Source of the DNA: Thermococcus sp. 21S7
Lineage (GTDB): Archaea > Methanobacteriota_B > Thermococci > Thermococcales > Thermococcaceae
Reading direction: 5' to 3'
Assembly (NCBI RefSeq): GCF_012027615.1
Contig: NZ_SNUT01000001.1
Span: forward strand, 124,001 to 188,000
Length of the DNA: 64,000 nt
Below the pieces are notes generated by a model, which ran no database searches, was not told where the DNA came from, and saw only the letters and a list, made by a program, of their open reading frames with translations. This document shows, piece by piece, positions 1 to 7,988 of this stretch (its first letter is position 1; the number at the start of each line of letters is the position of its first letter). The position numbers were made by a program, and so were the translations under genes.

Positions 1-1
1 G

Positions 2-280
2 GAGGACGTCAAGCTCGAAGAGCTGGCGAAGAAGACGGAGGGCTACACCGGTGCCGACATCGAGGCGGTGGTCAGGGAGGCGGCGATGCTGGCCATGCGC
101 AGGGGACTGCAGGAGGGCATCATCAGGCCCGGCATGAAGGCCGACGAGATAAGGGGGAAGGTCAAGGTGACGATGAAGGACTTCGAGAAGGCTATGAAGA
201 AGATAGGCCCGAGCGTGAGCGAAGAAACCATGGAGTACTACAGGAAGATTCAGGAGCAGTTCAAGCAGGCACGCGGATGA
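2..280 (+). CDS. CDC48/VCP-type AAA+ ATPase, C-terminal fragment
   Basis: Only the last 92 codons are in the window; the gene starts upstream of base 1. The visible part is the C-terminal helical lid of the second AAA module, with the motif TEGYTGADIEAVVREAAMLA. This motif is the hallmark sensor-2 region of archaeal CDC48/VAT proteins. A D2-type tail follows, containing MKDFEKAMKKIGPSVS. The family unfolds and segregates protein substrates in the cytosol, often for the proteasome. The identification rests on the lid only, so another AAA protein with the same lid cannot be fully excluded. The gene ends just before a GC-rich hairpin. Confidence 0.85.
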   Translation, partial: EDVKLEELAKKTEGYTGADIEAVVREAAMLAMRRGLQEGIIRPGMKADEIRGKVKVTMKDFEKAMKKIGPSVSEETMEYYRKIQEQFKQARG

Positions 281-300
281 TGTCCGCAGTCCACACGGCA

Positions 301-316
301 GGGGGTGAGCTCCCCC
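301..316 (+). terminator. Hairpin after the cdc48-like gene
   Basis: Five G, a six-base loop (TGAGCT) and five C form a perfect hairpin 20 bases after the stop codon. A pyrimidine-rich stretch with runs of T follows. This looks like the 3' end of the upstream transcript, but termination was not tested. Confidence 0.5.
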
Positions 317-329
317 AACCTTTCAACTT

Positions 330-553
330 TTGAGGCCAACTCTTCTGCGGTGGTTCCACGAATGTTGGGGGCTTGAGCTTCTTTTCGCGCTCACGCTGAT
401 TCTGGTGGTGTACATCCGCCCGCTGGCCGTCGTAGGCCTCTGGCTCATCATGGGAAGCTCATGGAGTACCGAAAGGCCATCAAGAGCCGCTGGTTGTTTT
501 CACCGCATCACTTCTCTCCTAATAGAGCTAAGATAATCCTCGGAATCTCCTGA
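330..553 (+). pseudogene. Possible remnant of a membrane protein gene
   Basis: From 330 a reading frame encodes a hydrophobic segment (LELLFALTLILVVYIRPLAV), which becomes nonsense after about 455. In a neighbouring frame, from an ATG at 461, the text continues as a basic, protein-like tail (MEYRKAIKSRWLFSPHHF) that stops at 553. Together they look like the C-terminal end of a membrane protein with one frameshift and no proper start. I do not recognise the family. The call is weak because the stretch is short and has no ribosome-binding site. Confidence 0.25.
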
Positions 554-865
554 TGGACCAAGACCATTGGAATAACCTCCGTGGAGGCAACCCGGTGGTG
601 AACACCGTCCACGCGACTTTCTGGCTCTGCAGTTCCTGAGCCCCCACATTTTTGAAGTCTCGTCTTTTGGAGCTGTGATCACCCACTACCAAAAAGTTAA
701 CCCACAACAACCCCCAAGACACGAAAAAATCAGTCCCCACCCCAAAAGGTCGGCTTTCGAGAAGAATGTAATTTAAAAACAACTAGAAAAAGTAAAGATG
801 AGGATTATTTCATTCTTCCTTTTCAAATTTGTGAGATTTTCTAATAGAATTCTTCTCACACTAAC
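554..865. other. Non-coding stretch
   Basis: I see no gene with a ribosome-binding site or recognisable family in these 312 bases. The right half is AT-rich and leads into the sstT promoter. It may be debris of the remnant that precedes it. Confidence 0.5.
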
Positions 866-870
866 AACAA

Positions 871-878
871 TTTAAATA
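871..878 (+). promoter_or_regulatory. TATA box of the sstT-like gene
   Basis: TTTAAATA is centred about 26 bases upstream of position 901, which gives a short leader. That leader contains GGTGG (900-904) five bases before the ATG at 910. Confidence 0.55.
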
Positions 879-909
879 ATCCCCCAAGTAGCCAAATCTG
901 GTGGTTTCC

Positions 910-2178
910 ATGGGGACTTCCAAAGGTGGAATAAAGAACGGGGTACACGTGCTGGCTGAAAAATGGAGCAGACTGAGCCTTGTCAAGCGGATACTCCTTG
1001 GCCTCGCCATGGGTATAATCCTAGCCATCACAATCCCTGATGCAGCACGACCACTCTCAATTCTCGGGTCTCTGTTTGTTGGAGCTCTGCGAGCGGTAGC
1101 GCCGATACTCGTGTTTTTCCTGGTAATGGCTGCAATCTCACAACACAAAGGAGTCCAAAAAACCACAGATGTTATGAAAACAATAATAATCTTGTACCTA
1201 TTAGGAACTCTAGGAGCGGCATTTGTCGCTGTTGCTGCCAGTTTTATACATCCCGTGACAATAGAGCTTGGACTTGAAACTCCTCCTGAACTTGCCCCTC
1301 CTGGGGGCGTTGGTGAAGTTCTCAAGACACTTCTTATGAACCTTGTTGATAATCCCGTAAATGCCCTCGCAACCGCCAATTACATTGGCATCCTCGCCTG
1401 GGCAATCCTCCTCGGGATTGCCATCAGGAAGGCTCCCGAACCTGCCAAAGTTGTTATCGGCAGTATGGCAGATGCAGTGTCCCAGGTTGTACGATGGGTG
1501 GTGAATTTCGCACCCTTCGGTGTGATGGGTATCGTCATAAACATAATAACAACCCACGGCTTAAAAGCGCTGACAAGCTATGGACAGTTAATTATACTGC
1601 TCGTTGGAACCATGCTCTTTGTTGCCCTTGTGATGAATCCCCTTATAGCATTCCTCCTGTTGCACAAAAACCCATACCCTCTAGTGTTCAAGTGTTTGAA
1701 GAACAGCGGGATCACTGCTTTCTTTACGCGTAGCTCCGCCGCAAACATTCCTGTGAACCTAGCGTTGTGCGAGGAGCTTGGATTGGATAAGGATGTTTAC
1801 TCAGTTTCAATTCCCCTGGGGGCGACCATAAACATGGAAGGTGCTGCAATCACGATATCTATACTTGCTCTTGCCACAGCCAATACCCTAGGAGTTAATG
1901 TCAGTATGGGCATGGCGCTCCTGTTGAGCTTTGTTGCCGCCATTAGTGCGTGTGGTACTTCGGGCGTTGCGGGAGGTTCACTGCTACTGGTTCCGCTCGC
2001 ATGCAGTTTGTTTGGTATTCCAAATGATGTGGCAATGCAGGTGGTCGCAATAGGGTTCATAATAGGGGTTGTCCAAGACTCATGCGAAACCGCACTCAAC
2101 TCTTCAACCGACGTTCTCTGGACTGCGGTGGCAGAGTTTGCATACTGGAAAAAAATGGGCAGAGAACTGCCCTTTTAA
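910..2178 (+). CDS. sstT: Sodium/serine-threonine symporter, SstT type (DAACS family)
   Basis: This polytopic protein of about 422 residues belongs to the dicarboxylate/amino acid:cation symporter family, which imports amino acids with Na+ across the cell membrane. Family signatures are visible: the serine-rich stretch [13 protein letters not shown], and the substrate- and ion-site motif NMEGAAITI, equivalent to NMDGTA in glutamate transporters. A late helix with [15 protein letters not shown] fits SstT, while EAAT-like members differ there. I chose the ATG at 910 because GGTGG lies five bases upstream; an in-frame GTG at 901 is the alternative. The gene stands alone, with its own TATA box and tandem hairpins behind it. 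Substrate specificity is inferred from the SstT motifs. Confidence 0.9.
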   Translation: MGTSKGGIKNGVHVLAEKWSRLSLVKRILLGLAMGIILAITIPDAARPLSILGSLFVGALRAVAPILVFFLVMAAISQHKGVQKTTDVMKTIIILYLLGTLGAAFVAVAASFIHPVTIELGLETPPELAPPGGVGEVLKTLLMNLVDNPVNALATANYIGILAWAILLGIAIRKAPEPAKVVIGSMADAVSQVVRWVVNFAPFGVMGIVINIITTHGLKALTSYGQLIILLVGTMLFVALVMNPLIAFLLLHKNPYPLVFKCLKNSGITAFFTRSSAANIPVNLALCEELGLDKDVYSVSIPLGATINMEGAAITISILALATANTLGVNVSMGMALLLSFVAAISACGTSGVAGGSLLLVPLACSLFGIPNDVAMQVVAIGFIIGVVQDSCETALNSSTDVLWTAVAEFAYWKKMGRELPF

Positions 2179-2198
2179 TCCTATCAAGCGAAAGCTCT

Positions 2199-2256
2199 CT
2201 CCCCCTTCGGGGGAGGAAAGCCCGAAATCCTGAATATCCATTTTTTCCTTTCGGGC
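2199..2256 (+). terminator. Tandem hairpins after the sstT-like gene
   Basis: The first hairpin has a seven-base stem (2199-2205 with 2209-2215) around a TTC loop. The second has the eight-base stem GCCCGAAA (2220-2227) pairing with 2249-2256, with a run of six T in its loop. They lie 21 bases after the stop codon and probably mark the end of the transcript. Confidence 0.5.
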
Positions 2257-2478
2257 ATTGTCCTCATGGGATGCCATAAAACAGTCCTCAAAGTGATTTC
2301 ACGTTCCCCTTAACTTCTGAGTGGTTGACACTATTAAGAACCTCCAAAAACCGAACCGCTCACGGTAGAAGGTTGAACCGCTAAAATCCCAGCAGAGTAA
2401 AGAGATGCCATTTATTGCAACGGGAATAGACTTGAGCAGACGAAGGGGACGTTTTGACAGTAGGGGAAGAAAAGGGAG

Positions 2479-2628
2479 TCATTCAAGCTTTTCAAGTTCG
2501 AAGACCCTTGCGTCCTTCCGCTTCATTTCCCTTACCGCCATCCTTCTGGCTTCATCGGCGCTGTCGGCGTGGAAGATTATTGTTTCGCCGTGCTTTTCCC
2601 CACCGTGGAGGGTAAGGGCCCATTTCAT
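2479..2628 (-). CDS. Small conserved-looking protein, 49 residues
   Basis: A short gene of unknown function encodes MKWALTLHGGEKHGETIIFH, followed by a helical, charged tail that ends in VFELEKLE. The predicted fold is a beta hairpin followed by a long helix containing ADSADEARRMAVREMKRKD, typical of small archaeal proteins. Support for it being real: GGTGAT sits four bases before the ATG, third-position base use is typical of the genome, and a TATA box lies at the right distance on the same strand. It diverges from the JAMM protease gene across a 64-base spacer. I cannot name a family. Confidence 0.7.
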   Translation of the reverse strand: MKWALTLHGGEKHGETIIFHADSADEARRMAVREMKRKDARVFELEKLE

Positions 2629-2663
2629 CGTATCACCGGCAGAGCTTCGTCACATCTCCAAGA

Positions 2664-2670
2664 TTTATAA
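2664..2670. promoter_or_regulatory. Palindromic TATA box shared by two divergent genes
   Basis: TTTATAA, with the palindrome TTATAA at 2665-2670, is the only TATA-like element in the 64-base spacer. Its centre is 25.5 bases from the plus-strand ATG at 2693, which predicts a leaderless message. It is 39.5 bases from the minus-strand ATG at 2628, which predicts a leader of about 14 bases carrying GGTGAT. Shared use in both directions is an inference. Confidence 0.55.
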
Positions 2671-2692
2671 GTCTAACGGGGGAGTTGTAACC

Positions 2693-3097
2693 ATGAGGCT
2701 GATAATCCGACAAGAGGATTTAAAAGAGATCATCAAAATGACAGAAAAGAGCGACGTCGAAATATGCGGATTCCTCTTCGGGAGGCGGGAAGGGAATGAC
2801 TTCCTAGTCGAAGAAATCCACTTCATTCCCAACAGGCTGAACTCGCCCACCGCCTTCGAGATGGAGCCGCTTGCGATGGTGGAGGCCATAGACAGGGCCG
2901 AGGAACGGGGCCTTGAGGTTGTCGGAATCTTCCACTCCCACCTGAAGTGCCCGCCGAGACCGAGCGGCAGGGACTTGAGAGGCATGAGGCTCTGGCCGGT
3001 CGTCTGGCTGATAGTCGACGAGAAGGGAAACTACGGGGCTTTTGTGCTGGAAGGGGACAAAATTCGGGAGGTAGGGGTTGAGATCACAGGGGAATAA
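2693..3097 (+). CDS. JAMM/MPN+ metalloprotease, PfJAMM1-like
   Basis: This 134-residue single-domain protein of the JAB1/MPN+ family is a zinc isopeptidase that removes ubiquitin-like SAMP modifiers in archaea. The zinc and catalytic residues are visible: Glu23 in DVEICGFLFG, the HxH pair in GIFHSH, and the SxxD motif in PSGRD. The length matches compact archaeal JAMM proteins such as Pyrococcus PfJAMM1. The open frame extends far upstream, but that part reads through the promoter and an opposite gene. The ATG at 2693 fits both domain start and TATA spacing. The message is probably leaderless. Desampylase activity is inferred from the family. Confidence 0.8.
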   Translation: MRLIIRQEDLKEIIKMTEKSDVEICGFLFGRREGNDFLVEEIHFIPNRLNSPTAFEMEPLAMVEAIDRAEERGLEVVGIFHSHLKCPPRPSGRDLRGMRLWPVVWLIVDEKGNYGAFVLEGDKIREVGVEITGE

Positions 3098-3223
3098 AAC
3101 TTTTAATTCTTTAATTCTCTGGGGACAACTTCTTTGAATTGAGATATTTTAAGGTGCTGATGATCTAAAGCCATGTAAATGTTTTAAGCATTGCAACCAA
3201 TTACTGACTAGGTGGATGGGAGT

Positions 3224-3412
3224 ATGGAAGACCTCACGATAAAAAAACTCATTGGAGAACTCGATGTTAGAACGGTTCGGGAGTTGCTTGAGGCTGAGGA
3301 GGTAAGGAGAGAGATAAGAGAGCTCGCCAAGACAGTGAGAAGGGGGATGTTCGGGGAGGGCGGAACAAACGAAGAGTTCAGAATGCTTCGGGCAGAGGTG
3401 AATGAGCAGTGA
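3224..3412 (+). CDS. Putative antitoxin of a VapBC-like pair
   Basis: This small, charged, helical protein of 62 residues has a centre rich in Glu, Arg and Leu (VRELLEAEEVRREIRELAKT). I cannot assign it to the AbrB, RHH or Phd antitoxin families. The function is inferred from context: its TGA overlaps the GTG start of a PIN-domain toxin gene (GTGA), the usual arrangement for vapB-vapC. The ATG at 3224 has GGTGG eight bases upstream. A TATA-like GTTTTAAGC at about 3179-3188 would give a start site near 3210. Confidence 0.6.
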   Translation: MEDLTIKKLIGELDVRTVRELLEAEEVRREIRELAKTVRRGMFGEGGTNEEFRMLRAEVNEQ

Positions 3413-3890
3413 TATGCATTGACACGAGTGTCTTCTACCACTACGTTACCAACGGAGAGTTTGCAGACCTCGCGGAGGAAATCCTGACCTCAAAGGAGCC
3501 TAAAATAACATCGGATACTGTGGTTGATGAGTTCCTTTTTATTATCATCAAGCGAGAGGTCAAAAGGAACTTTGGCATAAACTCCACCCTCAGCCTTAAA
3601 AAGAGGATTACAAAAGATGACGAGCTCCTTGAATTTGTTTACGAAACAGGAAAGCGGGCGCTTGCGGTTCTCGATAGGTTTGACGTCATGGCCGTTCCAG
3701 ATTCCCGTGACTGGGCAAAGATCTGGTTCTAATGAAGTTCTACAAGCTCCTGCCCCACGACGCGAGAATAATAGCCACAGCACTCGAATATGGGGCAAAG
3801 AAGGTTGCAACTTTTGACACAGACTTTAAAGTAGCGGGGGAAATAGTAGAACTCATACCACACTCATTTTGGGAACCTACTCATCTCTAA
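3409..3890 (+). pseudogene. PIN-domain VapC-like toxin, split by a frameshift
   Basis: PIN proteins are Mg2+-dependent ribonucleases. The first part (3409-3732) has the first acidic residue in MICIDTSVFYH and the second in VVDEFLF. It stops at 3730-3732. An overlapping ATG (TAATG) opens another frame at 3732-3890 with the rest of the PIN domain: LLPHDARIIATALEYG, then ATFDTDF with the last acidic residues. A normal VapC is one chain of about 135-160 residues, and the sum of these parts fits that. A one-base indel near 3720-3730 is the simplest reading. Translational coupling of two half-proteins is a less likely alternative. The 3' end overlaps mobB by 14 bases. Confidence 0.75.
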
Positions 3891-4611
3891 TCACGATCTC
3901 TATCCTCCTCCCCCCGCGGTAGCCCTTCATGGCCGAGAGCATGCCCTTGATGGTCTTCTCAACCAGCTCCTGCACCCAGTCCTTCATCGGGAGGACCTGG
4001 CCGTCTATTCTAACGGTCACCTTCGGCTTCTGACTGAGAACCACACAGTCCTTGGTCGTCTTCTCGCCCCTCACTATCATCCTCGCCATCTCGGCGCAGC
4101 GGAAGCCGCAGAGGCCACAGTCTATGTTGGGGAGCATGAAGGCTCTCTTTTCCACCAAATCGGCGAGCCTCTCGGGTTCCTTCGTCGCGTCAATAACTGG
4201 AAGGCCCTCAACATCATCCACGCCGGCTGAAGCTATGACCCCGCTCACCGCTATGGCGAGGCCGTCGTTGAGCTCCCTCACGTCCTCCTCGCTCCTCGCG
4301 CATATCACCTTGGGAACGTGCTGAATCGATTTGAAGCCCTCTAGCAGGAGGAAATCGGCGGAAACCATCGAGAACAGCGCGTTGATGTCCTTGGCGTTGA
4401 AGAGGAGGGCATCGGTATCGTTCGCCCTGACAAGGACGGCATCGGCGATCTTTGAGAGGCGCCACGTGTCGCTCCCCTCCCTGTCAAAATCGACGTGCAT
4501 GCTCTTGGCTACCGCAACGCGGTAGCCCCTCTCCTTGAGAACCCTTGCGACTGATTCAACCGTCGTCGTTTTTCCGCTCTTCTTGAAGCCAACGAAGGCA
4601 ATGCTCCTCAT
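3877..4611 (-). CDS. mobB: MobB-like GTPase with C-terminal cysteine cluster
   Basis: This protein is related to molybdopterin-guanine dinucleotide synthesis protein B. It starts with the P-loop GFKKSGKTTTVESVARVL, and the MobB core continues with KSMHVDFDREGSDTWRL and LLLEGFKS. After the core, at about residues 160-180, come DCGLCGFRCAEM and a later Cys. This looks like a 4Fe-4S or metal site and is known in archaeal MobB fusions. A protein of 244 residues is longer than bacterial MobB (about 170). The gene probably supports molybdenum or tungsten cofactor maturation, which is important in Thermococcales tungstoenzymes. It lies nine bases after the Sm-like gene and is probably co-transcribed with it. 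Confidence 0.8.
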   Translation of the reverse strand: MRSIAFVGFKKSGKTTTVESVARVLKERGYRVAVAKSMHVDFDREGSDTWRLSKIADAVLVRANDTDALLFNAKDINALFSMVSADFLLLEGFKSIQHVPKVICARSEEDVRELNDGLAIAVSGVIASAGVDDVEGLPVIDATKEPERLADLVEKRAFMLPNIDCGLCGFRCAEMARMIVRGEKTTKDCVVLSQKPKVTVRIDGQVLPMKDWVQELVEKTIKGMLSAMKGYRGGRRIEIVIRDE

Positions 4612-4620
4612 CCCAATCCC

Positions 4621-4836
4621 TCACAGGAGCATTATCCAGTTGAGGTCGTCTATCTTCACCACGAGGGCCTTGGCCCTGTTCCCGGCTATGTCCACCACGT
4701 CCCTCAGGAGTATGACCTCCTCATCGAAGTCATCCAGGATTCCGGTGAAGGAGTGCTCGTTGCTAACAGCCAGGACAATCCTCTTTCCCTTCCAGGCCTC
4801 CAGGGTTCTGTCGAGCAGGTACTGCCTCTCGCCCAT
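4621..4836 (-). CDS. Sm-like (LSm) domain protein
   Basis: A 71-residue protein with a single Sm fold. The Sm1 part is WKGKRIVLAVSNEHSFTGIL followed by DDFDEEVILLRD; the Sm2 part ends in ALVVKIDDLNWIML. Sm-like archaeal proteins form heptameric rings and bind RNA, but this divergent copy may have another partner. I chose the ATG at 4836 because GGAGGTGAG lies just upstream; an in-frame GTG would add seven residues. It precedes mobB by nine bases in the same direction, although no functional link between the two is known to me. Confidence 0.7.
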   Translation of the reverse strand: MGERQYLLDRTLEAWKGKRIVLAVSNEHSFTGILDDFDEEVILLRDVVDIAGNRAKALVVKIDDLNWIMLL

Positions 4837-4860
4837 GCGCTCACCTCCAGAAACCAAAAA

Positions 4861-4869
4861 CCTATAAGG
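4861..4869. promoter_or_regulatory. TATA box between divergent genes
   Basis: CCTATAAGG lies in the 62-base spacer between the Sm-like gene and the gene at 4899. On the plus strand it predicts a start near 4890, giving a leader of about eight bases with GGTGA. On the minus strand the neighbouring TTAAAAG (4870-4876) fits better. Confidence 0.45.
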
Positions 4870-4898
4870 CTTTTAACCGTTTCCGGTTCGGTGATAGA

Positions 4899-5726
4899 AT
4901 GAGGTTCGTTACGAAGAGTGAATCCGTAAAGAAATCGTTTTTGGAAGACCTGAGAAGGGAAGGCATCAAGTTCGAGCTTCATGAGAGACTCGGATACGAG
5001 GCGTTCGTGGGATACCTGCTTGAGGGGACTCTTGAGGAGATAAGCTCGCAGATAGACGTCATAGATGGGGCCGACAGGGAGGCCCTCAAGGAGGGCTTCG
5101 TTTCGTTCAAGGAGAGCCTCAACCACATACTGGAGCACATCAAGGTCGGCGAGAGGTTCGAGACCCTCCTCCAGGAGGGCCCATGGGTGGCTGAACTCCT
5201 CGACCAGCTCACGAGAAACGGCGCCATCGATTACAGCGACGGCGTCATCAAGCTGAGGGAGGGCGTTGACGTCACGAAACTCCGCTTCGAGTTTAAGTTC
5301 CCCTTCAACCTCGTTCACAGCCCAGAGAGCGCCGAGAGGATAGCCAAGCAGTTCGCCTTCGCAGACCTCACCATGGAGTACGAGTTCGAGATACTGGAGC
5401 TGGACATAGCCAAGATAAACACCCTCGGAAAGATAGCGTCGCGCTACTTCCCTGAGGACTACCTTCTGAGGGTCTACTTCGCGCTGATAGGCCGCTCGAT
5501 TCTCTCGGGGGAGATACTCAAGTCCCTCGGCAACGAGAAGATTCCGGAGGAAGACCTGATCAGAGGATTCGTGAGGGCCTCGCCCATCTCGATACCCACG
5601 GAGAAGGGAACCCTCGTCATCAACTACTCCCCAAAGGCCGTCGAGGAGGTCCTCCGCTTCCTCAAGAGGGCCGGCTACGTCGAGATAAAGGCCGGAAAGG
5701 TCAAGAAGCTCAAGGATTTGGTCTAA
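4899..5726 (+). CDS. Uncharacterised protein, 275 residues
   Basis: I do not recognise the family. The protein is soluble, charged and without signal peptide or membrane segment. It is mostly helical. The last third contains YSPKAVEEVLRFLKRAGYVE, which resembles a small winged-helix or helix-turn-helix module. The remainder (residues 1-110) has a repeated helical look. The start is firm: GGTGATAG lies directly before the ATG, and a TATA box lies about 34 bases upstream. It diverges from the LSm-mobB pair. A DNA- or RNA-binding role is only a guess from the C-terminus. Confidence 0.6.
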   Translation: MRFVTKSESVKKSFLEDLRREGIKFELHERLGYEAFVGYLLEGTLEEISSQIDVIDGADREALKEGFVSFKESLNHILEHIKVGERFETLLQEGPWVAELLDQLTRNGAIDYSDGVIKLREGVDVTKLRFEFKFPFNLVHSPESAERIAKQFAFADLTMEYEFEILELDIAKINTLGKIASRYFPEDYLLRVYFALIGRSILSGEILKSLGNEKIPEEDLIRGFVRASPISIPTEKGTLVINYSPKAVEEVLRFLKRAGYVEIKAGKVKKLKDLV

Positions 5727-5832
5727 TAAACTTCCTCTTTCTATGTTCTATTTTTGAATTCTCGATAATCGCCCACCTGTGGGAACAAACGTTTATAAGT
5801 TGGTTTAATATAATGACCAAATTGGTGGTGTT

Positions 5833-7140
5833 ATGGTTCAACCAGATGACCTAATCGTGGAGCACCTAACGAGCACCCCCACTCTGCTCACTCCATACAA
5901 CAAGCCCCATAAGAGACACCTCTACGACTGGCTGTCCTCAAAGGTTGGGACATACCTGAAGGGTGGAAACCCCGACACAATCCTTCTGCTCGGAATCAGG
6001 GGAGTTGGAAAAACTACCATTCTCGCCCAGCTGTACTTTGAAGCCCTGAAAGAGGTCGGCCCCAACGGGGTTCTCTACCTCTCCCTCGACCGGCTGAGGG
6101 TCCTCGGCCTAGAGATGCTGGAGGTGGTTGAGGCGTACAAGCGACTGGTAAGGCCTGAGAAGGCGGTGCTTCTCCTCGACGAGGTTCAGTACGAGAAGGA
6201 TTGGGATTTGAAGATCAAGCTCCTCCACGACGAACGTAGGTTCTTTATAATAGCAACGGGTTCTTCAGCGATAAAGCTCAGGGAAAGCCCGGATCTCGCG
6301 AGGAGGGCCCTTCACAGGGAGCTCTTCCCGATGACCTTCCGGGAGTACCACCACCTCAAAACGGGCCGGGAACTGCCGGAACTCATGGGGAGAATCATGA
6401 GAGGGGAAGAAATCTCGATGCCCCCTGTGATGGAGGACGTCGAGACCTACGTCAGAGCCGGCGCGATGCCGCTCGCCCTCGAAATGGAAGAATGGGAGGT
6501 TTACGAACGATTGACGGCGATGCTCGACCGCGTTGTCTACCGCGACCTGCGGGAGGTTCACGAGTTCGACGCCGAAACGCTCGACCGGGCCTTCGACCTG
6601 CTCCATCTTCTCGCGACCCCGAAGGGCGAGCGCTTCAGCTACGAGAGGCTTTCAAAAACCCTCGGGCTGGCCAAGGGGACCGTTATGAAGCTGGTCGATG
6701 CCCTGGAGAAGGCCGGCCTCGTGCAGAGGATTCCACCCTGCGGTTCTCCCGCAAAGGCCGTCCGGAAAAGCCCCAAAATCAAGTTCCTCGCGGTTCCGAT
6801 CAAGTCGGCCCTGCTCTTCAGCTCGGGCTCCAACCTCAACAGAAAGGATGTCTTCGCTTCTCTGCTCGAAGACGTTGTGGCGTTCTACCTGTTCCTCCTC
6901 TCAAAATCGGGAAACGGTAGGTTGTGCTACGAGCCCGGCAGGGGCGGAGCGGACTTCGTCCTTGAGCTGAACGGGGAAAGGGCTGTCGTCGAGGTCGGTC
7001 TCGGCAAGGTTCGGAAGGACCAGGTAGAGAGGAGCATGGAACGCCTGGGGGCAGAGAGGGGAATCGTGCTGGGTGAGAGATACGAGATAAGCGAGAGGGT
7101 GGCGTTTTACCCCTGGAAGGTCTTTGTGGCCGGGTTCTGA
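5833..7140 (+). CDS. Archaeal AAA-type ATPase, DUF4143-like architecture
   Basis: A 435-residue P-loop ATPase common in archaea. Walker A is GIRGVGKTT at about residue 55; Walker B is AVLLLDEVQ. The arginine-containing ATGSSAIKL follows, as in this family. The middle part has a winged helix (FSYERLSKTLGLAKGTVMKL). The C-terminal part ends in a nuclease-like core, GGADFVLELNGERAVVEVG, reminiscent of the DUF4143/PD-(D/E)xK module. The role of these proteins is unclear; links to mobile elements and DNA transactions have been proposed. GGTGGTG precedes the ATG, and GTTTATAAG near 5790 is the TATA box. The gene is a single transcription unit. Confidence 0.75.
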   Translation: MVQPDDLIVEHLTSTPTLLTPYNKPHKRHLYDWLSSKVGTYLKGGNPDTILLLGIRGVGKTTILAQLYFEALKEVGPNGVLYLSLDRLRVLGLEMLEVVEAYKRLVRPEKAVLLLDEVQYEKDWDLKIKLLHDERRFFIIATGSSAIKLRESPDLARRALHRELFPMTFREYHHLKTGRELPELMGRIMRGEEISMPPVMEDVETYVRAGAMPLALEMEEWEVYERLTAMLDRVVYRDLREVHEFDAETLDRAFDLLHLLATPKGERFSYERLSKTLGLAKGTVMKLVDALEKAGLVQRIPPCGSPAKAVRKSPKIKFLAVPIKSALLFSSGSNLNRKDVFASLLEDVVAFYLFLLSKSGNGRLCYEPGRGGADFVLELNGERAVVEVGLGKVRKDQVERSMERLGAERGIVLGERYEISERVAFYPWKVFVAGF

Positions 7141-7157
7141 CCGAGGATTACCCCAGT

Positions 7158-7859
7158 TCAAGGGGTCAGATAATCGATCCTCGCCTTTCCATTCTTCTCC
7201 AGCCATTCCAGCAGTTCCTTCGCGAACTCGAACTTCTTCCTCTTGCTCTCCCATATCGGGGCGTGCTTCCTCAAGCCGGGCTTGCTCCACCTTCCCACGG
7301 TCTCGCCGAAGTCGAAGCCGACCAGAACTATCTTCCTCGCGCCCAGCTCCTCGGCCAGAAAAGCGGCCCTGTCGCCGTCGGTAAAGCCGCCGAAGTTGTA
7401 GACGATGTCCAGCGGTTCCGTCTGGGTCGTTCCCATGACCCTTGAGAAGAGCGGCACGTAGGCGGTCAGTTTATCCACGTTGTCTCCGTGGGCGTGAACT
7501 GCTATGAACGCTCCCCGGTCGTTCGCCAGCTTCAGGTCGGGAATCCTGCCGTCAAGGTCGGAGACGATGATGTCCGGCACCATATCGTGTTCCAGGAGTG
7601 CGGAGGTTGCTCCATCGGCCGCTATAAGAGTTCCATCGGAGAAATCAAACTCCCGAAGGGCATTCTCCAGGCCAGGCCCGCAGCCGAAGACGTAGGCCTT
7701 TCTCCCGACGACGGCCGCCAGCTCGTCCCGCAGGATGTATTCGTCCCCCTCAAGAAGGAGCGCCCTCAACAGCTCGGCTGCCCTGCGGTCTTCCTCAATC
7801 GAGTACCCCATCTCCATAACGATGCGCAGGTAGAGGGGCTTCCAGTCCTCCCAATCCAT
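7158..7859 (-). CDS. mptE: 6-hydroxymethyl-7,8-dihydropterin diphosphokinase, MptE/DUF115 type
   Basis: A 233-residue protein with the DUF115 core: YVFGCGPGLENAL, LIAADGATSALLEHDMVPD, IIVSDLDGRIPDL, then AVHAHGDN and LVGFDFGE. Archaeal MptE transfers diphosphate from ATP to 6-hydroxymethyl-dihydropterin, a step in tetrahydropterin (folate-like C1 carrier) synthesis. Length and motifs match the family throughout. No Shine-Dalgarno sequence precedes the ATG. A TATA-like GATATATC about 25 bases upstream suggests a leaderless message. The ABC transporter operon diverges from it. Confidence 0.85.
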   Translation of the reverse strand: MDWEDWKPLYLRIVMEMGYSIEEDRRAAELLRALLLEGDEYILRDELAAVVGRKAYVFGCGPGLENALREFDFSDGTLIAADGATSALLEHDMVPDIIVSDLDGRIPDLKLANDRGAFIAVHAHGDNVDKLTAYVPLFSRVMGTTQTEPLDIVYNFGGFTDGDRAAFLAEELGARKIVLVGFDFGETVGRWSKPGLRKHAPIWESKRKKFEFAKELLEWLEKNGKARIDYLTP

Positions 7860-7988
7860 GGATGGAGGTGGGATGGAAGATATATCAACTTTATCCCGGA
7901 CTCAAGTCCGAACTTCGTCAGTTCGATTATGGCCACTACGAAAGATTTAAATGCATGGATGCCCGTAAACATTCACTGGTGACATCTT

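Noticed and set aside
528-782. Minus-strand open frames in the spacer upstream of sstT
   Set aside because: No ribosome-binding site, no family, and unusual amino-acid composition; treated as non-coding.
3155-3206. TGATGA ... CTGA as a C/D box sRNA upstream of the antitoxin gene
   Set aside because: The spacing is far too long for one guide, no inner D' and C' boxes are present, and no terminal stem forms.
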